This document shows positions 38,183 through 47,774 of a DNA stretch of 64,000 bases, piece after piece. The stretch comes from Novosphingobium ginsenosidimutans. Its GTDB lineage: Bacteria; Pseudomonadota; Alphaproteobacteria; Sphingomonadales; Sphingomonadaceae. The stretch spans positions 2,974,001-3,038,000 of the forward strand of contig NZ_CP042345.1 in assembly GCF_007954425.1 (NCBI RefSeq), given 5' to 3'. The position numbers and the translations under genes were made by a program. Every line of letters starts with the position of its first letter. Position 1 is the first letter of the stretch. The notes below the pieces were generated by a model that did no database searches, was not told the DNA's origin, and was given only the letters and a program-made list of their open reading frames with translations.

Positions 38183-39784
38183 TCAGGCGGCGGTGGGGGC
38201 CGCCTGACGAACGCTTTCATCAACGTGGTCGGCAAATTGCGCGAAGTTGTCGATGAACTTGCGGACCAGGTCTTGGGCGGTCTTGTCGTATTCTGCACCG
38301 TCGGCCCAAGCCCCGCGGGGGTCGAGCAGCTTGCTATCGACGCCCGGCACTGCAACCGGCACTTCGAAGCCGAAGTTCGAGTCCTTCTTGAACTCGGCAT
38401 CGTTGAGGCTGCCATCAAGCGCGGCGTTGAGCAGCGCCCGGGTGGCCTTGATTGGCATGCGGCTGATCCCCGGCATCGTCGCCTTGCCGCCCGACCAGCC
38501 GGTGTTGACCAGCCAGCACTTCACCCCGCCTTTCGCGATCCGTTCCTTCAGGAGGTTGCCATAGACCGAAGGGTGGCGCGGCATGAACGGTGCACCGAAG
38601 CAGGTGCTGAAGGTCGCTTCCGGTTCGGTCACGCCGATTTCGGTCCCGGCGACGCGCGCGGTATAACCCGAAAGGAAGTGATACATTGCCTGGTCCGGGG
38701 TCAGCCGCGCGATTGGCGGGAGAACGCCATAGGCATCGGCGGTAAGGAAGATCAGATTGGCCGGGACCGGACCAAGGTTGTCTTCCGAGGCGTTCGGAAT
38801 GAAGTCGATCGGGTAGGATCCGCGGCTATTCTCGGCCAGCGAGTTGTCGTCGAAATCGAGTTCCCGGGTCTCGCGGTCGATCACGACGTTTTCCAGAACT
38901 GTGCCGAAGCGCTTGGTAGTGGCGAAGATTTCCGGCTCTGCCTCAGGCGACAGGCGGATCATCTTGGCATAGCAGCCGCCCTCGAAGTTGAAGACGGCGG
39001 TATCCGACCAGCCATGTTCGTCATCGCCGATCAGCGTACGGCTGGCATCGGCAGAGAGCGTGGTCTTGCCGGTGCCCGACAGGCCGAAGAACACAGCGGT
39101 CTTGCCGTCCGGGCCAATATTGGCCGAGCAGTGCATCGGCATTACGCCCTTTTCGGGCAGCAGGTAATTGAGGATGCCGAAGACCGACTTCTTCATCTCG
39201 CCCGCATACTTGGTGCCGCCGATCAGGATCAGCTTCTCGGTGAAGTTGACCGCGATCACGGTTTCGCTGCGGCAGCCATGACGAGCCGGATCGGCCACGA
39301 AGCTGGGCAGGTCGATGATGGTGTATTCCGGCACGAAACCATCCAGCTCGGCCGCAGTCGGCCGGACCAGAAGCGTGCGGATGAACAGGTTGTGCCAGGC
39401 GAGCTCGTTGATGACGCGGACGTTGACGCGATGTTCAGGCTGTGAGCCGCCGAACAGATCGGCCACGTAGAGCGTATCGCGCTTCGCCAGTTCGGCGAGG
39501 AAATCGGCCTTGAGCGCGGCGAAGTGTTCCGGGCTCATTTCGACGTTGGTCTTGCCCCACCACACGGTGCCGTCGGTCAGCGCATCACGGACGATGAACT
39601 TGTCCTTGGCACTGCGGCCGGTGTGCTTGCCGGTTTCGACCACCAGCGGGCCGTCCTTGGCCAGGATGCCTTCGCCGTTAGCCAGCGCATGCTCCACAAG
39701 CGGCGCGGTGCCGAGGTTCGCGTGGATCGTGGCATCGGTGGCAATACCCTGATTGGCGAGCGGGTAGGACAGCGCAGCGGTCAA
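38183..39784 (-). CDS. pckA: phosphoenolpyruvate carboxykinase (ATP)
   Basis: A 533-residue enzyme that converts oxaloacetate to phosphoenolpyruvate with ATP, the committed step of gluconeogenesis. [19 protein letters not shown] is the substrate-binding block, [19 protein letters not shown] is next, and the kinase loop is [38 protein letters not shown] follows. I place the start at a TTG at 39784 because GGAG lies 6 nt upstream and the N-terminus [20 protein letters not shown] matches the family; the frame upstream has no plausible start. It is divergent from chvI, 238 bp away. Confidence 0.93.
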   Translation of the reverse strand: MTAALSYPLANQGIATDATIHANLGTAPLVEHALANGEGILAKDGPLVVETGKHTGRSAKDKFIVRDALTDGTVWWGKTNVEMSPEHFAALKADFLAELAKRDTLYVADLFGGSQPEHRVNVRVINELAWHNLFIRTLLVRPTAAELDGFVPEYTIIDLPSFVADPARHGCRSETVIAVNFTEKLILIGGTKYAGEMKKSVFGILNYLLPEKGVMPMHCSANIGPDGKTAVFFGLSGTGKTTLSADASRTLIGDDEHGWSDTAVFNFEGGCYAKMIRLSPEAEPEIFATTKRFGTVLENVVIDRETRELDFDDNSLAENSRGSYPIDFIPNASEDNLGPVPANLIFLTADAYGVLPPIARLTPDQAMYHFLSGYTARVAGTEIGVTEPEATFSTCFGAPFMPRHPSVYGNLLKERIAKGGVKCWLVNTGWSGGKATMPGISRMPIKATRALLNAALDGSLNDAEFKKDSNFGFEVPVAVPGVDSKLLDPRGAWADGAEYDKTAQDLVRKFIDNFAQFADHVDESVRQAAPTAA

Positions 39785-39833
39785 GGTCGTCTCCGTGTTC
39801 AAGACGGGTCGCGAAGGCGCTCCGCCGGGGGTT

Positions 39834-39849
39834 CTGCATACGAATGCAG
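39834..39849. repeat. short inverted repeat in the pckA/chvI intergenic region
   Basis: CTGCAT (39834-39839) and ATGCAG (39844-39849) flank ACGA. It lies about 50-65 bp upstream of the pckA start, where a regulator site would be expected. The rest of the 238-bp intergenic region holds no gene, and I see no convincing promoter. Confidence 0.4.
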
Positions 39850-40022
39850 GGATTCGCCAGCGCGCATAGCGACGCGGGCCGCACCCGTCAAACTGCTGAA
39901 CGCTGCAACAGGTCCGAATCCCGATGAAAATCGAATGCGGGGGCAACCGCACCAGCAAGATTGTCACCAGCAGATGAAGGCGGTAACCGAATAGCCCCGC
40001 ACTGGACGCCCGAACGGACCCA

Positions 40023-40769
40023 ATGGACGCCACGCCCGCCAGCCCCCTGCAGACAATCGCGCTGGTCGATGATGACCGCAACATCCTGACCAGCGTGTCG
40101 ATCGGGCTCCAGGCCGAGGGCTTTGCGACACGGGTCTATTCAGATGGCGCGACTGCGCTCAAGGCTCTGCTGGAAAACCCGCCTGACCTGGCGGTCTGCG
40201 ACATCAAGATGCCGCGCATGGACGGGTTCGAACTGCTTCGCCAGCTCCGCGCCAAGAGCCCTCTCCCGGTCATTTTTCTGACCAGCAAAGACGAGGAAAC
40301 GGACGAGGCGCTGGGCCTGTCGCTTGGCGCGGACGATTACATCACCAAGCCGTTCAGCCAGCGCCTGCTCGTCGCCCGGATCCGCGCGATCCTGCGGCGG
40401 ACTGAACTGGTCAAGGCCGAGGCAGCCCAAGCTGAAGACAATGCCACACCTGATGCTCAGCCGAGCACGGCAATCGTGCGCGGTGCGCTAGAGATGGACC
40501 CGGCGCGCCACCGCGTCACTTGGCGCAAGCAACCAGTTTCATTGACGGTTACCGAGTTCCTGATCCTTGAAGCCCTTGCCATGCGCCCTGGCGTCATAAA
40601 GAGCCGCAACCAGTTAATGGACGCGGCCTACAGCGAGGACGTGTTCGTCGACGACCGCACGATCGACAGCCACATCAAGCGCCTGCGCCGCAAGTTCAGG
40701 GTGGTCGATCCCGAATTCGCCGCGATCGATACCCTGTATGGTGCCGGCTATTCGTTCAGCGATGGCTGA
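40023..40769 (+). CDS. chvI: ChvI-family response regulator
   Basis: A 248-residue OmpR-type regulator. The receiver has [19 protein letters not shown], phospho-Asp in [18 protein letters not shown], and Lys in [14 protein letters not shown] Gln/Ala-rich linker leads to the winged helix with [19 protein letters not shown] and [17 protein letters not shown]. ChvI with ChvG senses envelope acid stress in related bacteria and controls many genes. It overlaps chvG by 8 nt and is divergent from pckA, the same layout as in other alphaproteobacteria. Confidence 0.93.
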   Translation: MDATPASPLQTIALVDDDRNILTSVSIGLQAEGFATRVYSDGATALKALLENPPDLAVCDIKMPRMDGFELLRQLRAKSPLPVIFLTSKDEETDEALGLSLGADDYITKPFSQRLLVARIRAILRRTELVKAEAAQAEDNATPDAQPSTAIVRGALEMDPARHRVTWRKQPVSLTVTEFLILEALAMRPGVIKSRNQLMDAAYSEDVFVDDRTIDSHIKRLRRKFRVVDPEFAAIDTLYGAGYSFSDG

Positions 40770-42339
40770 GCCGCTCCGCCCTCGCCTTGCGCGGCGGCGC
40801 GACTGGACCCGGCGGGCCTCGCTGACGGCGCGGATCCTGGCGGTGAACATTATCGCCCTGGGACTGATGGCGGGGAGCCTCTTCTACCTCGATTCGTACC
40901 GCAATCAGTTGTTCGCCGAGCGCTATCAGCTGGCCCGGGCCGAAGCGCAGATTGCGGCCCAGGGACTCGCTTTTGCATCGCACAATCATCGGGCCACGCT
41001 GATGGCCCGGATCGGCCGCGAACAGTCCCTGCGTTTGCGACTCTACGATACCAGCGGCCGGCTGCTGCTCGACAGTTTCAAACTGGCTCCGCCGACCTAT
41101 GCCCTGGTAGATCCCGCTACTGAGCCTTGGTACCAGCACGCAGCCCGCTGGCTCGATGCCGGGATGAACTTCCTGATCGGCAATGCGGCTGGCTCGGCCT
41201 ATGCTGACCCTGTTGTGGACAATAGCGCCGCGTGGCCTGAACTGGGCGAAGCAGCTCGCCTGAAGGCCACGGTGGTTGAACGTCGCGCTGCACCCGATGA
41301 GACCCCGGTGATCAATGCCGCGACGCCTGTTGGCACCAGTGGCGAGATGCTGCTGACCACCCGCAATGCCCGCGACGTGACGCAGAGCGTGCGCGATGCC
41401 CGTCAGACGCTGGCGATCGTGCTGGCGGTCACGCTGATCATTTCAATCCAACTCTCGTTGTTCCTTGCCCGAACCATCGTCCAGCCTTTGCGTGAGCTGG
41501 TCCGTGCGGCGATCCGGGTGCGCCTTGGCCGCGAGCGCCAGGTCGTGGTGCCCCGCTTGCCCGAGCGGCGCGACGAGATCGGCCTGCTCGCCCGCGCCAT
41601 TTCCGACATGTCCTCTGCGCTGCGCCACCGGATCGATGCGGGCGAAAGCTTTGCCGCCGATGTCGCCCACGAGATCAAGAATCCCCTTGCCTCGCTCCGC
41701 TCCGCGCTGGAATCTCTCGGGAAGGTCAAGGACGAAGCGCTGCGCCGGCAACTGACCGAAATCGCCGCGCACGACCTGCGCCGGATCGACCGGTTGATCA
41801 CCGAAATTGCCGAAGCCGGCCGGATCGATGCCGAGCTTTCGCGCACCCGGTTCGAGCCGGTGGACATGCTGGCCCTCGCCCGCTCGCTGGTGGCGGCCCG
41901 GGCCGAGCGCGGCACGCATGCCGGCTGCCGGATCGAGGTCAGTCCACTCGGCACCGGTCCCTGGGACGTTCCAGGCGATGCGGCGCGGCTCGAACGGGTG
42001 CTCGAGAACCTGCTCGACAACGCCGTTTCGTTCTCTCCGGCTGGCGGGGTGGTGACGGTCACGCTTGAGCGGCAAGGCGATCTACTCGAACTTGCGGTAA
42101 GCGACGAAGGCCCAGGCATCCCCGAGGAGGCGCGCGAGAAAGTATTCGAACGCTTCCATTCGTTGCGCCCGCAAAGCGAGGATTTTGGCAGCCACTCGGG
42201 CCTGGGCCTTGCCATCGCCCGGACGATTGCCGAGGCGCACGACGGCTCGCTGACCGCACTGGACCGCTCCGATGGCCGGCGCGGCGCCTGCCTGGTGCTG
42301 CACCTGCCGCTGCCCGAAGTGGCGGAGGAGGCCGAATGA
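40762..42339 (+). CDS. chvG: ChvG-family sensor histidine kinase
   Basis: A 525-residue membrane kinase. Helices lie at about 24-45 ([18 protein letters not shown]) and 213-233 ([20 protein letters not shown]), enclosing a periplasmic sensor domain. HAMP follows. The phosphoacceptor histidine is in [20 protein letters not shown], and the ATPase domain shows [24 protein letters not shown] and [13 protein letters not shown] use the ATG at 40762 inside the chvI stop region. It is followed by hprK with an ATGA overlap. Confidence 0.93.
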   Translation: MAEPLRPRLARRRDWTRRASLTARILAVNIIALGLMAGSLFYLDSYRNQLFAERYQLARAEAQIAAQGLAFASHNHRATLMARIGREQSLRLRLYDTSGRLLLDSFKLAPPTYALVDPATEPWYQHAARWLDAGMNFLIGNAAGSAYADPVVDNSAAWPELGEAARLKATVVERRAAPDETPVINAATPVGTSGEMLLTTRNARDVTQSVRDARQTLAIVLAVTLIISIQLSLFLARTIVQPLRELVRAAIRVRLGRERQVVVPRLPERRDEIGLLARAISDMSSALRHRIDAGESFAADVAHEIKNPLASLRSALESLGKVKDEALRRQLTEIAAHDLRRIDRLITEIAEAGRIDAELSRTRFEPVDMLALARSLVAARAERGTHAGCRIEVSPLGTGPWDVPGDAARLERVLENLLDNAVSFSPAGGVVTVTLERQGDLLELAVSDEGPGIPEEAREKVFERFHSLRPQSEDFGSHSGLGLAIARTIAEAHDGSLTALDRSDGRRGACLVLHLPLPEVAEEAE

Positions 42340-42791
42340 GCCGGCTGATCCAGGCCACCTGCGTGGCAATCGGCGGGCGCGGCGTGCTGATCCAGGGCCC
42401 GCCGGGGTCAGGCAAGTCAAGCCTCGCCCTGGCCCTGATCGATCGCGGCGCGATGCTGGTGGGCGATGACGGCCTAAGCGTCGAGGCCCAGGGTGCCGTG
42501 CTGCGCGCCTTCCCCCCACCCCGCATCGCAGGCCTGATCGAAGTTCGCAATGTCGGGATTCTGACCAGGCCTGTGACCAGCTTCGTGCCGATCGCCCTGG
42601 CTCTGCGGCTCGATCCAGCGGCCCCGCGCTTGCCCGAGGAGCCTGAAGCCGTCTTGATCGAAGGCATTGAACTGCCTGGCCTGGCGCTCTGGCCCGAAAG
42701 CCCGGTACTAGCTTTGCGGGCCGAGGCGGCGCTGGAACGCTGGGGGCTTTCATTTGGCGCAGAGCAGTCCCACATTGGCCCGCGACCATGA
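42336..42791 (+). CDS. hprK: HPr kinase/phosphorylase, short alphaproteobacterial form
   Basis: A 151-residue protein holding only the kinase part of HprK; the N-terminal domain present in Firmicutes is absent, which is normal in alphaproteobacteria. The Walker A loop is GPPGSGKSSLALALI (residues 21-35), and MLVGDDGLSVEAQG follows. AGLIEVRNVGIL is the signature that follows the catalytic loop. It phosphorylates HPr at Ser (Ser50 in the HPr encoded downstream). It sits between chvG and rapZ with ATGA overlaps. Confidence 0.92.
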   Translation: MSRLIQATCVAIGGRGVLIQGPPGSGKSSLALALIDRGAMLVGDDGLSVEAQGAVLRAFPPPRIAGLIEVRNVGILTRPVTSFVPIALALRLDPAAPRLPEEPEAVLIEGIELPGLALWPESPVLALRAEAALERWGLSFGAEQSHIGPRP

Positions 42792-43708
42792 CTGCAATCG
42801 ATTCCGCCCCGCCGCGGCAACGCGTGCTCCTTGTCACCGGATTGCTCGGTGCCGGAAAGACGACGGCGCTCAAGGTCCTGGAAGACCTGGGCTGGGAGAC
42901 GATTGACAACTTTCCAATCCGGCTGCTCGATCGCCTGATTGACAGCCCGGATGCCCCGCGCAGCGAATTGCGCCCGCCGCTGGCGATCGGGTTCGATGCC
43001 CGGACCCGCGGCTTTGATCCCAACAAGGTGATCGATCGGGTCAAGAAGCTGGTTCAACGCCCGGACCTTGAACTGACCACGCTGTTCCTCGATTGCGGCG
43101 GGGCCGAGCTGGAACGACGTTACAACGAAACCCGCCGTCGCCACCCCATGGCGCAGGACCTGCCGGTCACCGCCGGCATCGCATCGGAACGCGAGCTGCT
43201 TGAACCGCTACGGCGCTGGGCGGATATGGTGATCTCGACGACCGAGTTCACCAGCAACGATTTGCAGCAGGCCATCCGCGAGCGTTTTGCCCACAGCGCT
43301 CCGGCCGGAACGACCGTGACGGTTACCAGCTTTGGCTTCTCGCGCGGTATGCCGCCGATTGCCGACCTGGTTTTCGACATGCGGTTTCTGGACAACCCGC
43401 ACTGGGATCCGGGCCTGCGTCCATTGACCGGTCGCGATGCCGCGGTCGGTGAACACATCGCCCGAGATCCTGCCTGGGAAGATGCCTTTGGCCGCATTCG
43501 CGACCTCGTGCTGACCTTGCTTCCGCGCTATGCCGCCCAGGGCAAGGCCTATGTCAACATTGCCTTTGGTTGCACCGGCGGGCGGCATCGCTCGGTTTAT
43601 TCGGCCGAACAACTGGCCATCGCCCTGAACGAAGCGGGGCTTACCCCGACGGTGATCCACCGCAACCTTGGTTCGCGCGCGGCTGACCTGGTCGAAGGAA
43701 AGCATTGA
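42788..43708 (+). CDS. rapZ: RapZ-type RNase adapter / nucleotide-binding protein
   Basis: A 306-residue protein of the YvcJ/RapZ family. The P-loop reads GLLGAGKTTALKVLEDLGWE (residues 18-37), where most members have GxSGAGKS. IDNFPIRLLDRL and VTVTSFGFSRGMPPIADLVF follow, and VNIAFGCTGGRHRSVYSAEQ is the C-terminal signature. In enterobacteria RapZ controls glucosamine-6-phosphate synthase through RNase E; here the role is inferred from context with HprK and PTS proteins. It overlaps hprK by 4 nt. Confidence 0.92.
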   Translation: MTAIDSAPPRQRVLLVTGLLGAGKTTALKVLEDLGWETIDNFPIRLLDRLIDSPDAPRSELRPPLAIGFDARTRGFDPNKVIDRVKKLVQRPDLELTTLFLDCGGAELERRYNETRRRHPMAQDLPVTAGIASERELLEPLRRWADMVISTTEFTSNDLQQAIRERFAHSAPAGTTVTVTSFGFSRGMPPIADLVFDMRFLDNPHWDPGLRPLTGRDAAVGEHIARDPAWEDAFGRIRDLVLTLLPRYAAQGKAYVNIAFGCTGGRHRSVYSAEQLAIALNEAGLTPTVIHRNLGSRAADLVEGKH

Positions 43709-43790
43709 CCGTGCCTTCGTTCGGCGTCATGGCCCTGCGCCACTTTCCGGCGGGATTCGCCGGGCTGGCAGTTCGGAGCATTCCCCCCGC

Positions 43791-44195
43791 ATGATCGGCC
43801 TGATCCTGGTGACACACGGCAAGCTTGCCGAGGAATTTGTCCATGCGATGCAGCATGTCGTCGGCCGCCAGGATGCGGTCGCCACGGTCTGCATTGGCCC
43901 GAACGATGATATGGAAGCCCGCCGCCGCGAGATTGCCGACGCGGTGAAAAATGTCGACGGCGGCAATGGCGTGATCATCCTGACCGACCTGTTTGGTGGC
44001 ACCCCATCCAACCTGGCGATTTCGCTGATGGAAGCCGGCAAGGTCGAAGTGATTGCCGGGATCAATCTGCCGATGCTGATCCGCCTGGCCAAGGCCCGCA
44101 CCTGCATGACGCTGCAGAAGGCGACCGAAGCCGCGCGCGATGCCGGCCGCAACTATATCACGATCGCGTCGGAGTTTCTTGGCCAGGACGCATGA
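43791..44195 (+). CDS. PTS EIIA component, mannose family
   Basis: A 134-residue EIIA-man protein. MIGLILVTHGKLAEEFVHAM carries the phosphorylated His9, and IILTDLFGGTPSNLAISLME is the family signature. No EIIB, EIIC or EIID gene is near, so this is a regulatory PTS rather than a sugar importer, which is typical of alphaproteobacteria. It lies 82 bp after rapZ and 31 bp before ptsH. Confidence 0.94.
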   Translation: MIGLILVTHGKLAEEFVHAMQHVVGRQDAVATVCIGPNDDMEARRREIADAVKNVDGGNGVIILTDLFGGTPSNLAISLMEAGKVEVIAGINLPMLIRLAKARTCMTLQKATEAARDAGRNYITIASEFLGQDA

Positions 44196-44226
44196 ACGGC
44201 CGGCTTTGGGGTGGGGAAACAGGCAA

Positions 44227-44505
44227 ATGGCTGAGGCGCGCGAAACCGTTGAAATCGTCAACAACCGGGGCCTGCATGCGCGGGCCAGCGCCAAGTTCGT
44301 CAATGCCGTGGCGCAGCTCTGCAATGGCCTGACCGTGCGGGTTGAAAAGGATGGCAACGAGGCCGCCGGCGGTTCAATCCTGGGCCTGATGATGCTCGGC
44401 GCGGCCAAGGGTGACAGCGTAGAGATCATCGTCAGCGGCGAAGGCTGTGAACCTGCGCTGCTCAAGCTGGTCGGCCTGGTCAAGGACGGGTTCGGCGAAG
44501 ACTAA
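44227..44505 (+). CDS. ptsH: HPr phosphocarrier protein
   Basis: A 92-residue HPr. His17 in VNNRGLHARASAKFV is the site phosphorylated by enzyme I, and Ser50 in NEAAGGSILGLMMLGAA is the site used by HprK. The C-terminal GDSVEIIVSGEGCEPALLKL is typical. The ATG at 44227 gives the normal length. Enzyme I is not in the window. Confidence 0.95.
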   Translation: MAEARETVEIVNNRGLHARASAKFVNAVAQLCNGLTVRVEKDGNEAAGGSILGLMMLGAAKGDSVEIIVSGEGCEPALLKLVGLVKDGFGED

Positions 44506-44506
44506 T

Positions 44507-45310
44507 ATGTCGCGCCGCCAGATCACCGGCTTTTCCAACCCCACGGTCAAGGCGCTGCGGGCGCTACGGGACAAGAAGCATCGCAAGGCTGCGGGCAAGT
44601 TCCTCGCCGAAGGGCTGCGGCTGCTGACCGATGCGCGCGAAAGCGGACATCTGCCTGAAGTGCTGGTCATGGCTGAAGAGCGCGATCCGCATCCGCTGCT
44701 GGCCGCGCTTGAGGCCGATGTTCTGGCCGCTGGCGGCGAAGTGATCGAGACGACTGCGGACATTCTCAGCAAGATCACCGGCAAGGATAACGCCCAGGCG
44801 GTCTGCGGCGTCTTTGCGGAATTCGACACGGGCCTTGCTGCGCTTGACCGCAGCAAAGCGAAAATCTGGCTCGTCGCCCAGGCGCTGCGCGATCCGGGCA
44901 ATCTTGGCACCATGCTCCGCACCGGTGATGCGGTTGGCGCCGGCGGGCTGATCCTGATCGACGACTGCGCCGATCCCTTTTCGGCCGAAACCGTCCGGGC
45001 CAGCATGGGAGCAATCTTTACCCAGCAGGTCGCGCAGGCGCGGTGGGAGGACTTTCTGCCCTGGCTGCGGGGTGATGCCGGGCAGCTTGTCGCCGCATCC
45101 TTGCGCGATGCCGTGCCCTATCGCGGCGCACCATATGCCGCGCCGTGCTTCATCATGGTCGGCAACGAGAGCCGCGGCCTGCCCGAGGATTATGAACTGG
45201 CTTGCGACTTGCGCGTAACCATGCCGATGAAGGGCCGTGCCGACAGCCTGAACGCTGCCGTTGCCGGCGCAGTGCTCGCCTATGAAGTGCTGGTCGCGCT
45301 GGGCGGCTGA
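44507..45310 (+). CDS. TrmH-family RNA methyltransferase
   Basis: A 267-residue SPOUT methyltransferase that 2'-O-methylates rRNA or tRNA. KKHRKAAGKFLAEGLRLLTD is the N-terminal substrate domain. IWLVAQALRDPGNLGTMLRT, MVGNESRGLPEDYELACDL and VTMPMKGRADSLNAAVAGA are the three SPOUT motifs; the last forms the knot. It begins 1 nt after the ptsH stop and is probably cotranscribed. The exact target nucleotide cannot be deduced. Confidence 0.92.
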   Translation: MSRRQITGFSNPTVKALRALRDKKHRKAAGKFLAEGLRLLTDARESGHLPEVLVMAEERDPHPLLAALEADVLAAGGEVIETTADILSKITGKDNAQAVCGVFAEFDTGLAALDRSKAKIWLVAQALRDPGNLGTMLRTGDAVGAGGLILIDDCADPFSAETVRASMGAIFTQQVAQARWEDFLPWLRGDAGQLVAASLRDAVPYRGAPYAAPCFIMVGNESRGLPEDYELACDLRVTMPMKGRADSLNAAVAGAVLAYEVLVALGG

Positions 45311-45353
45311 CCGTTCAGCTGGCGATCAGGCGGATTAGCCGATACGGTAAAGC

Positions 45354-45767
45354 ATGCTTCGCCAAGCGCTTCTCGCCGCCCTACCCCTGCTCGCCGCTTG
45401 CGCCACGCCGCAGACTGGAGCCGAGCCCAAGCCGGCGAGCGGTCCAGATCGCCCGCTGACCAGCTGGACCTTCGTTTCGATCGACGGCCAGAAACCGGTG
45501 TCCAATAGGGCTGAATTACGGATTTTCGAGAAGCGCATTGCCGCAACCGTTGGTTGCAACGGCCTTGGCGGAGACCTTCAACTGATCAATGGACAGATGA
45601 AGGTCGGACCGATCATTTCGACCCAGATGTACTGCGAAGGCCTGATGGAGCAGGAGCGCGCCGTCGCCGAATTGCTTGGCGCATCACCGGCTTTCTTCGT
45701 CGAGAATGGCCGGATGGGCATCAAATCCGGCAAGCACGTGGCGGAGCTGGTCCGTAAGGCCGATTAG
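45354..45767 (+). CDS. META-domain lipoprotein
   Basis: A 137-residue lipoprotein with a signal (MLRQALLAALPLLAACATPQ; lipobox LAAC, Cys16). The META domain follows, with SWTFVSIDGQKPVSNRAELR, ATVGCNGLGGDLQLINGQM and STQMYCEGLMEQERAVAELL. This fold occurs in HslJ and related heat- or drug-resistance envelope proteins. Two conserved cysteines could form a disulfide. It converges on rmuC with a 4-nt overlap. Confidence 0.88.
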   Translation: MLRQALLAALPLLAACATPQTGAEPKPASGPDRPLTSWTFVSIDGQKPVSNRAELRIFEKRIAATVGCNGLGGDLQLINGQMKVGPIISTQMYCEGLMEQERAVAELLGASPAFFVENGRMGIKSGKHVAELVRKAD

Positions 45768-47101
45768 TCCGCTTCCTCGGCGATGGTCGGAGCCTCGCTG
45801 CCGCTATAGCGCGGCGCCGCCTCGATCAGGGGCACCTCCTCGATCTCGCGCTTGCCGATTTCGATGCCCTTGTCGCGCAGCCGCTTGCCGGATGAGACGA
45901 CGTTGCGTTCAAAGCTGGACACGAACTTGTTGTAGTTGTTGACCGCGCTTTCGAGGCCGCCGCCAACCCGCTTGAGATGTTCCGCAGCCACGGCAATCCG
46001 GTCGTACAACTCGGCCCCGGCCTTGCCGATTTCAACTGCCTCGCGCGCCAGCTGGTCCTGCTTCCAGACCATCGCCACGGTCCGCGCAATCGCAACCAGG
46101 TTGGTAGGAGTGGCGAGTAGAACCTTATTGTGGAACGCAAAATCCCACAATTCGGGATCGTGTTCGAGCGCGGCGGCGACGAAGTGCTCGCCGGGAACGA
46201 ACATCACCACATAGTCCGGCGCATCGTCGAACTGGCTCTGGTAAGCCTTGGCCCCCAGCGTCGCGACATGGTTCCGCATCGACCGGGCGTGGAGATCGAG
46301 ATGGCGCTTGCGCTCGGCATCATCATTGGCCTCGAACGCCGCCTGATAGGCGTTGAGCGAGACCTTGGCGTCGATCACCAGCTTCTTCTGCCCCGGCACG
46401 TGGACAATCGCATCGGGCCGCAGCCGGCCGTCTTCGGTGTCGAGCGAGTGCTCCAGTTCGAAATCGGTGTGCTCCGACAGACCGCACTGCTCGAGCACGT
46501 TCTGCAACGCCCGCTCGCCCCAGCGGCCGCGGGCCTTGGGGGCGTTGGTGAGTGAGTTGCCCAGCCGAGCCGCCTCGGCGCGGACCTGCTCCTGCCCCTC
46601 GCGCAGCGACTGGATCAGGCCAGTGAGCTGGCCAAAGGCATCAACGCGCTGCTTTTCCAGCGACTGGACCTGCACTTCATAGCTCTTGAGCCGCTCATCG
46701 ACCGGCGCCAGCAGCGCCTTCAGCCGTTCCGCGCTCTTCTCTTCAGACTGGGTGAGCCGTTCCTGCGCGCGGTTGAGCAAGACCTCCTGCGCTTGGGCAA
46801 GGATCTTCGCGCCGGCATTCTCGAATTCCTTCTTGAGCGATTCCTGCGCGGCGATCAGGCCGGCCTTCTGCTCCTCGAAGTTGGCGGCATTCGCCTTGAG
46901 CGTCGCATTCTCGATCGACGCCTCGCTCAATTCCTTCACGGCCTGGCGGAAACGGGCGTCGAGGTCCTTGCTCGCGGCCTCCTGCTCGGCCAGCCGCACG
47001 CGCAAATCAGCGACTGGGCGCGAGCCGAAAAACCAGCCGAGGCCCGTGCCCGCGCCAAGGCCGAAAACGAGAAGGAGTATGAGGGTAAGCGTGGAGTCCA
47101 T
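45764..47101 (-). CDS. rmuC: DNA recombination protein RmuC homologue
   Basis: A 445-residue protein. Residues 4-24 form a membrane anchor (LTLILLLVFGLGAGTGLGWF), then a long coiled coil with heptads of Ala/Leu/Glu runs to about 170. The nuclease-like RmuC domain has RGRWGERALQNVLEQCGLSE, VIDAKVSLNAYQAAFEANDD and VVMFVPGEHFVAAALEHDPE. RmuC limits inversions at short inverted repeats; its biochemistry is unclear. It is alone between the META gene and def. Confidence 0.93.
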   Translation of the reverse strand: MDSTLTLILLLVFGLGAGTGLGWFFGSRPVADLRVRLAEQEAASKDLDARFRQAVKELSEASIENATLKANAANFEEQKAGLIAAQESLKKEFENAGAKILAQAQEVLLNRAQERLTQSEEKSAERLKALLAPVDERLKSYEVQVQSLEKQRVDAFGQLTGLIQSLREGQEQVRAEAARLGNSLTNAPKARGRWGERALQNVLEQCGLSEHTDFELEHSLDTEDGRLRPDAIVHVPGQKKLVIDAKVSLNAYQAAFEANDDAERKRHLDLHARSMRNHVATLGAKAYQSQFDDAPDYVVMFVPGEHFVAAALEHDPELWDFAFHNKVLLATPTNLVAIARTVAMVWKQDQLAREAVEIGKAGAELYDRIAVAAEHLKRVGGGLESAVNNYNKFVSSFERNVVSSGKRLRDKGIEIGKREIEEVPLIEAAPRYSGSEAPTIAEEAD

Positions 47102-47142
47102 GCCGCCACGCTAACCGGAACGGAGCAGGAACGCCAGTCCTA

Positions 47143-47712
47143 TCAGGCGACCTTGCGCAGCTTATCCAGCTTCTTCAGCGCCATCTGCCGCTTCAGCCGG
47201 CTGAGGTGGTCGATGAACAGGATGCCCTCGAGGTGGTCCATCTCATGCTGCAGGCAGGTTGCCAGCAGGCCGTCCATGTGCTCCTCGTGAACCTTGCCGT
47301 CTAGGTCCTGCCAGCGGGCGCGGATCCGGGCCGGACGCTCGACATCGGCATAGATTTCCGGGACCGAGAGGCAGCCTTCAGAATAGACCGACAGGTCTTC
47401 CGAGGGATCAAGAATCTCCGGGTTGATGAAAACCCGCGGCTCTTTCTTGAGCGGCTGATGTGTGTGCGAATGGCCGCCATGCGCGGTGCAGACTTCCGGC
47501 TCTGCATCCGGATCCTCGGGCTGCAGATCGATCACCAGCACGCGCAGCGGCACGCCGACCTGGATGGCGGCGAGGCCAATGCCGGGGGCGTCGTACATGG
47601 TCTCGAACATGTCGGCGACAAGCGACTTGAGCTCATCGTCAAACTTGGTGACGGGTTCGGAGATCACCTTCAGTCGGGGATCGGGAACTTCGATGATTTC
47701 GCGGATAGCCAT
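47143..47712 (-). CDS. def: peptide deformylase with an internal His-rich insertion
   Basis: A 189-residue enzyme removing the formyl group from new proteins. Motif 1 GIGLAAIQVGVPLRV (44-58), motif 2 EGCLSVPEI (112-120) and motif 3 QHEMDHLEG (155-163) supply the metal site. Between motifs 1 and 2, residues 64-90 form a longer loop than in E. coli Def, with CTAHGGHSHTH at 75-85. That Cys and the four His could bind metal. I start at the ATG at 47712; a TTG at 47721 is in frame. It converges with no overlap on rmuC's upstream side. Confidence 0.95.
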   Translation of the reverse strand: MAIREIIEVPDPRLKVISEPVTKFDDELKSLVADMFETMYDAPGIGLAAIQVGVPLRVLVIDLQPEDPDAEPEVCTAHGGHSHTHQPLKKEPRVFINPEILDPSEDLSVYSEGCLSVPEIYADVERPARIRARWQDLDGKVHEEHMDGLLATCLQHEMDHLEGILFIDHLSRLKRQMALKKLDKLRKVA

Positions 47713-47774
47713 AGCGGGCAAATAGGCGGCAAAGCGCCAAATCGCAAGGTGGCTGCGCCGATCAGTCTGATCGA

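Noticed and set aside
37940..39445. Open frame of about 501 codons on the plus strand opposite pckA
   Set aside because: PckA has all catalytic motifs on the other strand; the frame starts inside a different minus-strand gene.
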